A DNA stretch of 64,000 nt from Hygrophila difformis. Its lineage: Eukaryota > Streptophyta > Magnoliopsida > Lamiales > Acanthaceae. Made by a program: the position numbers and the translations under genes. The notes below the pieces were generated by a model. It had not been told where the DNA came from. It searched no databases and saw nothing but the letters and a program-made list of their open reading frames with translations. Each line of letters begins with the position of its first letter. Position 1 is the stretch's first letter. The stretch lies in NCBI GenBank assembly GCA_030278955.1, contig JAOANR010000011.1, positions 43,511,417 to 43,575,416 on the forward strand. Reading direction: 5' to 3'. This document shows positions 29,759 to 40,400 of the stretch, one piece after another.

Positions 29759-30100
29759 TTTATTAGGTATTCGTGTTTCCTAACAAAACATTTGTTATAT
29801 AACTATTAAATTGAATCGATTACTTTCTGAATTATTGAAGGCAAAAGTGCCCGACAAATATTAAACACATAATAAACCTATTAAAAAAATCAAACAAATT
29901 AATATATTGTGAAAATAAGACACAAATCTTATAAATTAATATATTGTTCACCTATTAAATAATCATTCTATAAGGTGTTTTGCATGGATACAGTTAAATT
30001 TATTAATCTCTATGTAATTGGAATAATCTCAATCAAATAGGTTGAATGTTGTCCAATTTAATCAGATGCAAATCATAATAGCAATCATCAATTACAAAAT

Positions 30101-31652
30101 TCATATGTTTTGTAACATTTCTTTGTACACAACATTAATCGTGGACTTTCTATCGCAATCCACATCGTCATCATTACAAATCATGATCTTCAGTCCAGCA
30201 CGTGTTGTTACTCTAGAAGCAGCAACATATAACTGACCATGGGTGAAAACGGCCTTGTTCAAGAATAATCCTACTTTGTGTAGGGATTGACCTTGACTTT
30301 TATTAATTGTCATTGCATAGCAAAGTATAAGTGGGAACTGTTTCCGCTCGAATTTGAAAGGGAGACGTGGATCCGACAGTGTTAAAGACATCCTTGGAAT
30401 AAGTACTTTCGCTCCAACATTTTCACCTGTGAGCACTTCACCTTGCAACACATTACTTCCGAGATGTGTGATGATTAACCTTGTGCCATTACATAGACCG
30501 TTAAGAGGATCAATATTTCTAATGAGAATCACAGGACTACCAACCTTTAGCCGTAAGCAATGCACAGGAAATCCAGAGCAATGTAAGGTGTTGAGAAACT
30601 CCACAGTATGAATGTCAGCCAAAAGTGAGGCATTACTATCAACTTGTGTTGCTCTATCTGCACTGAAATAGGTTCTGTCTTCGTTCATGTTCATTGAAAG
30701 TATGTGCTCATTGATCACGTCAACAGCCTTGATTGTTGGGCATAAAATAGCTCTCTCCTTTAAGTAATCGCGGTCAGACATGTTTTTGGAGAACAATGAA
30801 TAGATTTCTTCTACAATAGAAGAAACAGGATCATCAAAATAATTGATCAATAATTCATCAGGTATATCAATTTTTACTTCTCCCTCGTTCGAATCTCTAA
30901 TTCGTCCATCCCCTATAGCTGACAACCAAGTGGCAAACTTCTGTATTTCACACTGCTCATCTATTGTAGAAGCTGTACGAAGGCGCATGTTTTCAGTTAA
31001 GTATAGCACTGTACAATGTTTCCAAAGATAAGATGATGTCAACGTGGCATTGACAATATCCTGCCTCATTCCTTTGTGTATAACAGGGAGTATCTGTCTG
31101 AAATCGCCACCGAGTACAATTATTTTTCTGCCAAACACAACATCGTTTGAACCTGCAAGAATAGGCTGCATGAGATCACGTATTGTCCTATCCAATGCCT
31201 CAAAACAATGTCTATGTGTCATTGGTGCTTCATCCCATATGATTAGAGAAGCCTTCTGAATTAGCTCCGCAAGATGAGTGGATTGTTTTATATTGCATGT
31301 CGAATCTTCAACTATTTCAAGAGGAATCTTAAAGCGAGAGTGAGCAGTTCGGCCCCCTGGAAGCAACAAAGAAGCAATTCCACTTGATGCTACATTTAGT
31401 ACTATTTTGCCTTCCCTTCGAAGAGCAGCCGATAAGCCATTCCAGACAAATGTCTTTCCTGTTCCTCCATATCCATAAACAAAGAACAAACCACCTTTTC
31501 CAGATTTTATAGCAGTTAGAACTCTGTCATGTACTGTGCGCTGCTCCGGAGTACATTTTATGAGGAAGTCTTCATACTTCATTTGCATTGCACTATGATC
31601 ATATGCTAATTCTTGCATTAGTAACAAATTCTCATTGGAAAATGTTAGACCT
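30101..31652 (-). pseudogene. Helitron PIF1-type helicase, C-terminal part of the split Rep-helicase
   Basis: About 515 codons in one open frame after the insertion point. It holds the SF1B/PIF1 helicase motifs: Walker A GYGGTGKTF, Walker B IIWDEAPM, motif III LGGDFRQILPV, TINKSQGQSL and the motif VI-like YVAASRVTT. It ends with a typical Helitron tail (INVVYKEMLQNI). The domain unwinds DNA during rolling-circle transposition. It continues the frame that stops at 49410-49414 on the other side of the retroelement. The duplicated GACCT lies in both flanks. The domain itself shows no stop, but the gene is disrupted. Confidence 0.9.
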
Positions 31653-31955
31653 TGATAATGGCCAAAAATGACCATTATTTTCAATCCATTTCCGTGTCTT
31701 AAACGGGCATTTGATCGCATTCCGGTCTTACATTAAGTAAGAAAGCAGTCGAATTGGACTGATTTATGCATAATTGTAAAAATAATAAGCTGGTATGAAA
31801 AAGGCATAAATATGTAATTTTATTACATATTTATGTTAGAAAAATCCAAAAACATGAGAAAAAGAAAAGGAAACAAAAAGATGGGAAAAAGATAGAAAAG
31901 CCCACAAAAAGAATACTCTCGGCCCATCTGGCCCAATCCAGCAGGCCCAAGAAGA

Positions 31956-32117
31956 CCTTTGTCGCGAAAGCCCCTTGGCGCGATGCATGGTTCCGCGACA
32001 AAGGAACACTCCGCGACCAAGTGGCCCAGATGAAGAAGAGACCAGCGGAAGCCCCTTGGCGCGATACCTTTGTCGCGATGTGCTGTTCCGCGACAAAGGT
32101 CCATTCCGCGACCAAGG
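31956..32117. repeat. Palindrome units Ua and Ub in LTR U3
   Basis: Ua (31956-32021) has the arms CCTTTGTCGCG and CTTGGCGCG followed by CGCGACAAAGG and CGCGACCAAG. Ub (32054-32117) is nested: CCTTGGCGCGA outside, ACCTTTGTCGCG inside, then CGCGACAAAGGT and CGCGACCAAGG. Each unit is two forward and two inverted TCGCG-centred words within about 65 bp. They lie 150-310 bp upstream of the TATA box. A further single TTCCGCGACCAAA word is at about 32170. The identical set is at +13221 in the 3' LTR. Confidence 0.9.
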
Positions 32118-32272
32118 TACATTTTTAGAGACACAAGACCCAGTCGAGAAGCTTTGCCACATGCAGTGTGTTCCGCGACCAAACTTGGTGCTCTGAGACA
32201 AAGCTGTGATGTGTGTGATGTCTTGAGACACAATGGGCTCAAATCAAGGCCCATGAGCTTAGGGTTTCCCCT

Positions 32273-32282
32273 CTATAAATAT
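32273..32282 (+). promoter_or_regulatory. TATA box of the 5' LTR
   Basis: CTATAAATAT, in a good plant TATA context about 620 bp into the LTR. A transcription start about 30 bp downstream would make U3 about 650 bp and leave an unusually long R-U5 of nearly 3.9 kb. Confidence 0.65.
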
Positions 32283-32905
32283 GAGGTGTTTCCTTTGAGC
32301 TAAAGGTTGGAAGAATTTTAGAAAAACTACACCTTCTTGAAGACAAGTTGGGAAGTTCGGTAGTTTAGTGTAGTTTAGGGTAGTTTAGTTAGGTTTTCTT
32401 TTGTATTATTTAATTTATGCACTAGTTAGATGTAGTTTACTGCACTTTGGTTAGATAGCCAGTTTTTATACCTTGTTTTGGTTCTAAACTTTTGTTTAAG
32501 GGTTTGTGATACTCAAACCATGAGTATGAACAACACCATTCAATAAAATGGGAAAACATTCTCCATTTGTGTCCCAAAAATCATGAAATGGGTCTCACAC
32601 CCCATGGATCTTTGCTGTTTTCATTTTCCTTGGGTCATTTGACCCTTGTTTTTGCATTTTAATGTCGCTGCTTGGTGACTTTTTCTTGGGATAATGTTGC
32701 ATGTTTATGGATGATCAAGCTTAGATTAGGGTTTCTTAAGTTTTAAGTTTGCTTTATTTCTCTTTTGTGCAAGCATGTTCTAGCTAGATTCATATTCTGT
32801 TTTGTTATTTTGAGCTTAGTTTAGCTTTTGAATCTGAAATGGGTGAGATCACACATAATGCATGCCACTGTTCCACTTACTTTTCTGACATATGTACTGG
32901 ACACA

Positions 32906-33375
32906 CCTTTGTCGCGGAACAACCCTTGTCGCGGAGCCACGTTCCGCGACAAAATGATGCTTTGGCGACAAAGGCGCTAAAGGACATTTGTTGACCATTA
33001 TTTTAAAACCCTTGGTCGCGAAACAACCCTTGGCGCGGAACCACGTTCCGCGACAAAATCTTGATTAGCGACCAAGGATCCAAATGCTTGTGATTTTATT
33101 CTGGAAGGGCTTTGTCGCGAAGCAACCTTGTCGCGGAACCACGTTCCGCGCCAAACTTCTGTTCCGCGACAGGAATTATGCCTTGTCCAACTTTCTACCT
33201 TTTTGTCGCTATGCCCTTGTCGCGGAGCCACGTTTCGCGACAAAATTTTCTTTACTTAGCGACAAAACAAACCCTAAACTTTCAAAATTCCATTTCTCTT
33301 ATTTCCCACCCCTTTGTCGCGAAATCTTTGTCGCGGAGCCATGCTCCGCGACACGAACCCTGTATCGCGACAAAG
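32906..33375. repeat. Five-unit four-armed palindrome array in the LTR (about 100-bp period)
   Basis: Units at 32906-32974, 33010-33077, 33110-33173, 33201-33267 and 33312-33375. Each has order A, B, B', A'. The inner arms are mostly TTGTCGCGGA(A/G)C and its complement around a 3-nt CAC or CAT. The outer arms differ between units but remain matched: CCTTTGTCGC with GCGACAAAGG in unit 1, CCTTGGTCGC with GCGACCAAGG in unit 2, TTTTGTCGCTA with TAGCGACAAAA in unit 4. An identical array is in the 3' LTR at 46127-46596. Confidence 0.93.
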
Positions 33376-36188
33376 TGGCACCTTTTGCCAAATTCTCATT
33401 CTTCATCTCACTCCATTAATTAATTGAACCTTTATATTAATATTTTGAGGTTGAAATCCAATGATCTTAACCCATGATTAATTTGATATAAAGAACTTTG
33501 TTCAATTCCCTATTAAAAGATTCTTCTACAAACGATTAAACTCTAATGATCTAAGTATATAATCCGGACTGTAATTGACTAACTAATTATGGAATGGGTG
33601 ATTATTTAGACATGAAGAGTAATTGTGGATTTAATTCCATACCCTTGCATGAGAAACCAATGTCTCTCATGCAAGATGATCCAAAAATATTTTTCTTTTA
33701 TTTATTTTGTCTTTTCCCGTGTTGTGTGAAACAGCTAATAAGGAATATATCAGATTAATGTTGGCGGGTATTCCCATACGGATAACTAGCTCGTGATCTG
33801 TATATTAATTATTAGATGTTATTTTGCATGGTCCGGATAGTGGTCGGAGGACGCCTTGGCGGTTCGTCCATCCGGGATTATAATAGCTGCTCAGCTGACT
33901 CCTATCCGGATACAGTTTCTTTTTCGTTATCTTAATTTCAAACCCGAATTTTGAGCTGTAATAGTATCAAATGATGTCGATCAACATTGCTTGAATAGTA
34001 TTACAGCAAGAAAACATGTAGGTTTTTCTCTCGTTTCACAGATAGTAGGGGTCTTGATGATAGCGATCACTGTTGTTAAGATTATTCTACTATCTAAAAT
34101 CTTTCCATCTGGAATAATTGGGAACTGGATAGCAGATGTTTGCAGTCCAGATCACCCCAGTTGTTTCTGGCATTCTCTTTAGCCAAAATTCTTCTCATCT
34201 CCGGCTATTTCATCTCTGTGTGTCAACTTCTGTCTAAACCCACCTTATATTTTGGGTTATTTTATCTTACCCTTCTCTATAAAATTATGCATGATATTAT
34301 TATGTAGATATTGTGGTCGATATTATTTTGGGATCCTTCCCTTGGACATAGAAGTCTTGATTTAACTCAGATGTTTAATACTAAATTTCCAACAAAAATT
34401 CCTTTATAAAATCCGGATCTGAGTAAGGGATAAATTCGACAGTTATGACTAATTCATATCCGACTGGGGGTAGATTTTGGGAAATTAGAAGCAGAGTCAG
34501 CGATTAGGTCTCACCTAGACTGAAAGGGTCTGTGTCCTTATTGAGAGTCTAGTACCTGATAGGGAATGATTTTCAGATTTATTATTTTCCAAAATTGCTG
34601 TTTGTTGGAAATCTTGTATTAAATATTACACTGGGTCAGATTCCACTTGGATTCCGATAAGGTGTGACAGTTAATACTAGAGGAACAACATTCGGGCCTT
34701 GGTTATTTTCTAAGGTAGGGTTGAGTATTCTTTCAACTGCTATCTTCTTCTGCCAAAGCCTATTTTTAAGTCCTGAGTGAGTGCATCCGGAACGAACTAA
34801 TTTTATTAGTTCGTCTCATTAGTTTGTATCTCATAACCACCCGAAGGGAAGTGAGCACTGTAAGCGGTTCACTGAAAATAGGGAATTCTTGATCCACATC
34901 CGGTCATCCTGACTGGGGGCTTTCTTTTACTACCAGGGTCAAACTTTCAGAAACTTCCGAGTGATAGGACTTTAAATGCTTTCTTTATTGCTTTCTTTTA
35001 ACTGCTTCCTTTAGAGGTCACTCGGTTGTATTGAGAGTTGTGTAACTGCTACTAGGACTGAGAGTTAAGGGATAGTTCAGGGCTTAATTAGAATCTTTGG
35101 GCGTGACATGGGGGAATGATAACAGTACTTGGCACCTCAATAAATGATTTGTCAGGTGTTGCTTGTCCACCACGGATAATTAACATACCTTAGCAATGCA
35201 TTGCAAGGGTGGTTATGCGTCTGTGGTATCTTAGAATTTATTTTCTTAAGAGCATGTAAACTCTTACTGTAAGTACCTGTCTGTTAGAGGGAACATGGTG
35301 CAGAGAGCATGAGAATTAGCTAACTGAACGGATTATCCCAAACTAAGATCTGTGCAACAAAATGGAAGTTTAACTATATTTCATCTAAATCTTGTCCAAT
35401 CTTTATTCTTTTCTTCCTGTCCCTTCTGTCTCATTTAAATCTGCTTTCATAGGACAATCTTAATCGCTTTCTTAGATTAATCTTATTGCTTCCTTAGATT
35501 AAATTTAACTCGCTTTCTAGACTACTTTTATCTGCTTTATTTTAAATGCTTTCTTAATCTGATCTAGATTCTGTCAAGTAGTTGTTAGCCAAATCACACG
35601 CTTGATGCGAGTAACCGAGTGGAAAATCTTAGTAAATGACGTGGGACCTGCTTCTATCGCACATCCTCCAGTGAACGATCCGGTCTTACTATAAATTACT
35701 GCAATTTTTGACACCGTGCGCTTTCGGGAGCACAATTTCTTGACTACGAGCAATAAAAACATGACTACGTATAAATATATCCCTAATCACAACACCGCCA
35801 TCATAAATTGGTTTCATTAAATAAAACCTAAACCAGGATCACGACTTTTCATAAAATACTCATGAAGTGGGAATTAGTCAAAAGTTTCATGGCATGAAAT
35901 CTTATGGCAAGACTTGATGAGAAGTATCATGGCATATTTGCCGGGGATCCTCAGTGTGACAGGCTGAAGATCAACTCATCCCGGCTATGCCATGAGATTT
36001 GTCAGCATTTCATGACAGAGAGGACCACATTGCCATTTGAAATTAAAGCCCCTCACATGAGCAATAAATTGATAATCTTGACATATCCCTAAACCCTTTC
36101 CCGTGAATCATAACTCTTTTCATGCAATAAATCTAACCTGGTATATTTTAGCAAAAGCTCGAGTTAACGAAACTTGTCAAAAGTTTCA

Positions 36189-36206
36189 TGGCGCCGTTGC
36201 CGGGGA
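36189..36206 (+). other. Primer-binding site of the long-LTR element
   Basis: TGGCGCCGTTGCCGGGGA directly abuts the end of the 5' LTR. This primer-site word is common in plant Ty3/Gypsy elements, notably Athila. It shows that the element is read on the plus strand. Confidence 0.85.
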
Positions 36207-36328
36207 GGATGCAGCGTCATTTATTAAGAGGATTACACTCCTGATTACTCCTAGATTAGCTTAGATTAGTCTAGTTTAATGTAATATATTTAATTCAGAA
36301 CAGAAAAAGTACCCTCATGATCAATTGA

Positions 36329-36366
36329 ACATTTAGAGTACCAAGACTCTAAATGTGAGGATGTTG
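36329..36366 (+). other. Hairpin plus PPT-like word, internal copy 1
   Basis: An inverted repeat (ACATTTAGAGT, then ACTCTAAATGT) runs into AAATGTGAGGATGTTG at 36351-36366. The same 16-nt word precedes the 3' LTR (44860-44875) and the ORF region (38849-38864). Confidence 0.75.
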
Positions 36367-36717
36367 AACTGAGGAGAAAACCTAACCTAATGGGTATTTA
36401 TCTGTCTTGCAGGAAATTCGGAACCAACCAAAAAGAAGGAGCAGAAAAAGCAAGGAAAACCAGGTTCTTGGTTGGGAAAATTCCACAAATCTGAGAAACT
36501 ATTTTCGGAATTTAAAGAAATTTAAGATCCGGAATAAATCTTGCAGATAAATGGAACTGACCCGACCTAATTTTATGCAAGTAGATTATTTTAAATAATG
36601 GCCCAATGGTTTGAATTTACTTGGACTGAATTCATTCAGGTCCAACTCAAATAAAACGGATGCAGGCCCAATATCACACTCGGGCCCAATCCGTTGAAAA
36701 TTTGAAAATTCAAAAAG

Positions 36718-37223
36718 TTTGTCGCGGACTGACCATTTTGTCGCGGAACAACGTTCCGCGACCAAGTACAACTCCGCGACAAAACACCCCTTATCGGCAA
36801 CCCTTGTTTATCTTTGTCGCGGAATGACCATTCTGTCGCGGAACAACGTTACGCGACCAGGTGCAATTCCGCGACAAAATCTCACTCATCTCTGAACCTT
36901 TGTTTGTCTTTGTCGCGGAGTGATCATTTTGTCGCGATGCCCAGCATCGCGCCCATGTGCAAATTCCGCGACAAAGTTATACTCATCCCTAAACTCCGCC
37001 TGTCCTTGTCGCGGAACATTTTGTCGCGGAGCATGACTCCGCGACAGAGTTCCTACTCCGCGACACGGACACACCACTCCATCCCTTCTCGCCATTTTGT
37101 CGCGGTACACTTTGTCGCGGTGCATGACTCCGCGACAAAGTCCCACACTCCGCGACACCTCTAATGTCGCTGAGCCTGGTCGCGTAATCCTGTTCCGCGA
37201 CCATGGGCTAGGGTTCCGCGACC
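36718..37223. repeat. Six-unit four-armed palindrome array upstream of the internal gene promoter
   Basis: Units start at 36718, 36813, 36907, 37003, 37095 and 37164, a period of about 95 bp. Each has two TTGTCGCGG-type words followed by two CCGCGACAA-type words. Inner arms vary in pairs: GGAAC with GTTCC in unit 1, GATGC with GCATC in unit 3 and GGAG with CTCC in unit 4. The array ends about 10 bp before a TATTTAA box. Confidence 0.93.
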
Positions 37224-37230
37224 GGCCCAT

Positions 37231-37242
37231 TACTATTTAAAC
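37231..37242 (+). promoter_or_regulatory. Internal promoter TATA-like box
   Basis: TACTATTTAAAC lies just after the palindrome array and is followed by a C/T-rich initiator-like stretch (CTCTTCTTCCCC). The predicted start codon at 37401 would lie about 130 nt downstream of the transcription start. Confidence 0.5.
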
Positions 37243-37400
37243 CTCTCCGCCTCCCTCTTCTTCCCCACGCATTCGGACTTAGAAAATTTTCGAAAACACT
37301 CTCGCACACTCGAAACCTCTCCCGAAGCACACCACTGTGTTCTTCGCACTTTTCGAACGCCAAACCCAAGGGAAACTCTGCCCAAATTTTCGTAATCCTT

Positions 37401-40400
37401 ATGGAGCCATCAGGACCTTCATCTTCGTCCTCTCCGAAGCAAACCGAGCCTTGGTAAGCATTCCCCACCCTTTTCGTACGCGAACCGCTGCCCTGTTTTT
37501 GTGATTTTGGGGATTCCTGCGTTATTGCTCTCGATAATGTGTTAATGGGCGTCCTCATGGTTGTTTTCACTTAGTTGATTTTCAATCTTAGTGGTTCTGT
37601 GTATTGGGCATGTTTGGACTGTGATTCCCTGTTTTTATCATTAATGGCCGAATGTGGTGTTGGGGTTTGGTACTTTGGTTGGTTGATGGAGGGGCACAGA
37701 TGGAAGTGTTAGGGGTTGTAGAAATTTTGATTCCATGAAGGCTAGGGTTTGGCAGTGGCAGATTCCGCCATGGTTGTGGGTTTTGAGTTTTGAGATTCTT
37801 TTGCTTTTGTTTGTTCTAGTCTATTTTGCTAATGTTTTGTCTGTTTGATCTTGATACCTCCTGGATTGTTGAAAAATCTTGAAAAAGTGAGAGTTAATGA
37901 ATATAGGAATAATGCATGAGTAACAATATGCTGTTGTTTTTCTTGATTATAGAGCATGAATGATCTTGTAGTTTTTGAATATGTGAGGGATGAAGATGCT
38001 TTTAGTCCCATGTTTTGGCTCGAGTAGAGGCATGATCCTGTGTTTTTAACTTGCTGTGTTCATAAGTATTGCATGCTAAGGTGATCATTTAATGCCATTT
38101 CCTGTTTTGGTGTGTCTGTGTTTGTGTGCAGCAAATTGAGGAAAGTGAGTGTTTGCATTGTTTTTGGCATGTTAGTGCACACCAATTCCTTTTCAGCAGT
38201 GCACTTTTTCACTAAAAGACAAGAATAGTACTAGGAATTTTGGTTGACAATGTGTTTTTGTTCCCAATGGAATTAAAGAGTGTGAGTTAAGTAGCAGTAT
38301 TTTGCCACCTCAACTGCTACCTTTTGACAAAAATCCAAAAATGGGACCACACACACCCCACTTTTCATTAAATAAAAACAAGTCAACCTCTTCAAAATTA
38401 AAAATAGTGTTTGCATTTTCTTGAGCGTTTTAACTGTCCAATGACAGTCCAAACAATCCGGAGACAGCAAATCCATCCCGCCACGCCTCCACTGCACATT
38501 CCATTTTCGAGCCATCCGTTCCATTATCATCAACTCATTCCATTTTCAACAAGTGCCTCGAACTTGTTTAATAAAATTGGAAAAACAAACTTTTGGGCCC
38601 AATGGCCCACTAAAAAAGGAATTTTTGGTCCAATGACCACTTCACTTTTATTCTTATTTTATTTTTATTTTTATTTTCATTTTTATTTTTATTTTTATTT
38701 TTATTTTTATTCCTCCTTTTTGATTGGACTCAATAGTCCAATTAAGTTATCTCCTTCTAGGTCCTAAAGGATAATACCTTACATTTGGATCTTTTAAATA
38801 AACTCAGATTAAATCACTTAAATCACATTTCGAGCTTAGCAAAGCTCAAAATGTGAGGATGTTGGTTTTCACACCTGAGTAGTCTTTGAAAACTCATAAA
38901 AATTGTTGGATGCATCTAAGCACCTTGACCTTTTTCAGGAACGCATTAGTAGTGCACTCAGGCATCGGATTGCCTGACTGCACATATGAGGAAGCTGGCA
39001 ACCAGGCCTCAATTGATCGAACAGAGATCAAGGACACAAGAGAGGCCATCAAATCAGTTTATAAGGTGCCTCTGGACCACACTACAGATGAAAAGTTGAA
39101 ACTGTCTCCGGGATGGGATGTGCATATCCCTCCACAGGAAAGGTCAATAGTCGCTGCATCGATAGAAAGGGACTACTACCACTTCCTGAAGAAGTTTTGG
39201 GTAAGGATGATGGGGTATGCCCCCCAAGACGAAAAGACAACTCCTGAGGTCCATCATGAGCGCATCCAATTGAGGTTCAGAGAGCACAGGGCTGTATGGA
39301 ATCGGCATGTGGAGAAGGGAACAAAAGATCCAAATATAGCTGACTTCGACATCATCATTCCCAACCAGATCGTGGATCCTCAAGTTCGGATGGCCTTCGA
39401 ACACAAATACATGGATATAAGTAGGGTTATCAACAGTGGGGCCATCATGATGTATGAAGCATTTCCATTTAAGTGGAATCCGTATCTGTTTGAAGCAAAA
39501 GGACCAGTGGAGCAGAGGTGGATTACAGATCTAGCTCGGGCCAGGCATCGAGAGCTGACCTTCAACCTGTACAAGCGCCTCAAAAATGCTGAGAAGTTTG
39601 AGCAAAGCCGTAACACCTCACTGTTGAACACCATGAGGAAGATGATCAAGGATGCACGCGAACAATGGGATGACCTGACTACTGTCTGGGGAAAAGGCAA
39701 TCCAAGTATCACTGGGTCCTTTCTGGAAGAAGGAGTGGTACTACCTGCAGATGAGGTACTTGAAACCATCTTCACACACAGGAAGTATGGACAGTACGGG
39801 ACAAGCAAAGATGATGAATTTCCCCAGCACATAGCAGTACTAAGAGATCAGCTACAAGTGGATATACGCAAAGGTGGCTGGAAACCCAAAAGGAAAAATG
39901 AAAGGCAGTTCAATTTGCTATCGAAAGCTGAGGCTGGGATGTACCTCACGTACGATTCGGCAGAAGACATGTCCTACCTGGAAGGGATTCAAAAGGATCT
40001 GGTGGGAGGCATGATAGATCAATACAGAGACTCCTACTGGGACTTGATCATGGAGATGGATAAGTTTGCACTGGAATACTGCAACAGTACTGCTAATGGA
40101 AAGAAGGTCCTGCACTATAACAATAATGTTCGGAGTAAGTTCTGCTCCAAAATCAAGAAGGACTGGGAGGACCAACTGAGGAGAATATCTCAAAGGAGCT
40201 TTATTGAGGATTATTTGCAGCGTGCCGAGAAGCAACTAGGCTACGAGGGTGAACCGAACAGGGAAGAGGATCCCGACGCTGAAATTGACGCATATTTCTC
40301 CACTCCCCCTGAGGCCAACCCACAGCCTACCCAGCCAGCAATTCAAGCTTCAGCTTTGCCGCCTAGAGGACAGACTGAAGCACAAAAAGTCGTTACGTCC

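Larger units (their letters stand above)
31653..36188 (+). repeat. 5' LTR (4536 bp)
   Basis: U3 runs from 31653 to about 32300 and includes two four-armed palindrome units and a TATA box (32273-32282). Downstream lie an AATAAA at about 32543, a five-unit palindrome array (32906-33375) and about 2.8 kb of unremarkable sequence. A second, degenerate copy of the LTR-end/primer-site junction occurs inside it at 35877-35947. Confidence 0.95.

Noticed and set aside
31823..32254. 143-codon minus-strand frame and neighbours, repeated identically at 45044-45475
   Set aside because: They run through palindromic TCGCG-rich DNA of the two LTRs. The duplication is just the LTR pair, and the sequences look like palindrome read-through.
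32906..33375. CRISPR-like regular repeat-spacer array
   Set aside because: The regular spacing is tempting, but the units are nested inverted repeats inside plant LTRs, the spacers are not unique inserts, and the genome is eukaryotic. No cas genes.
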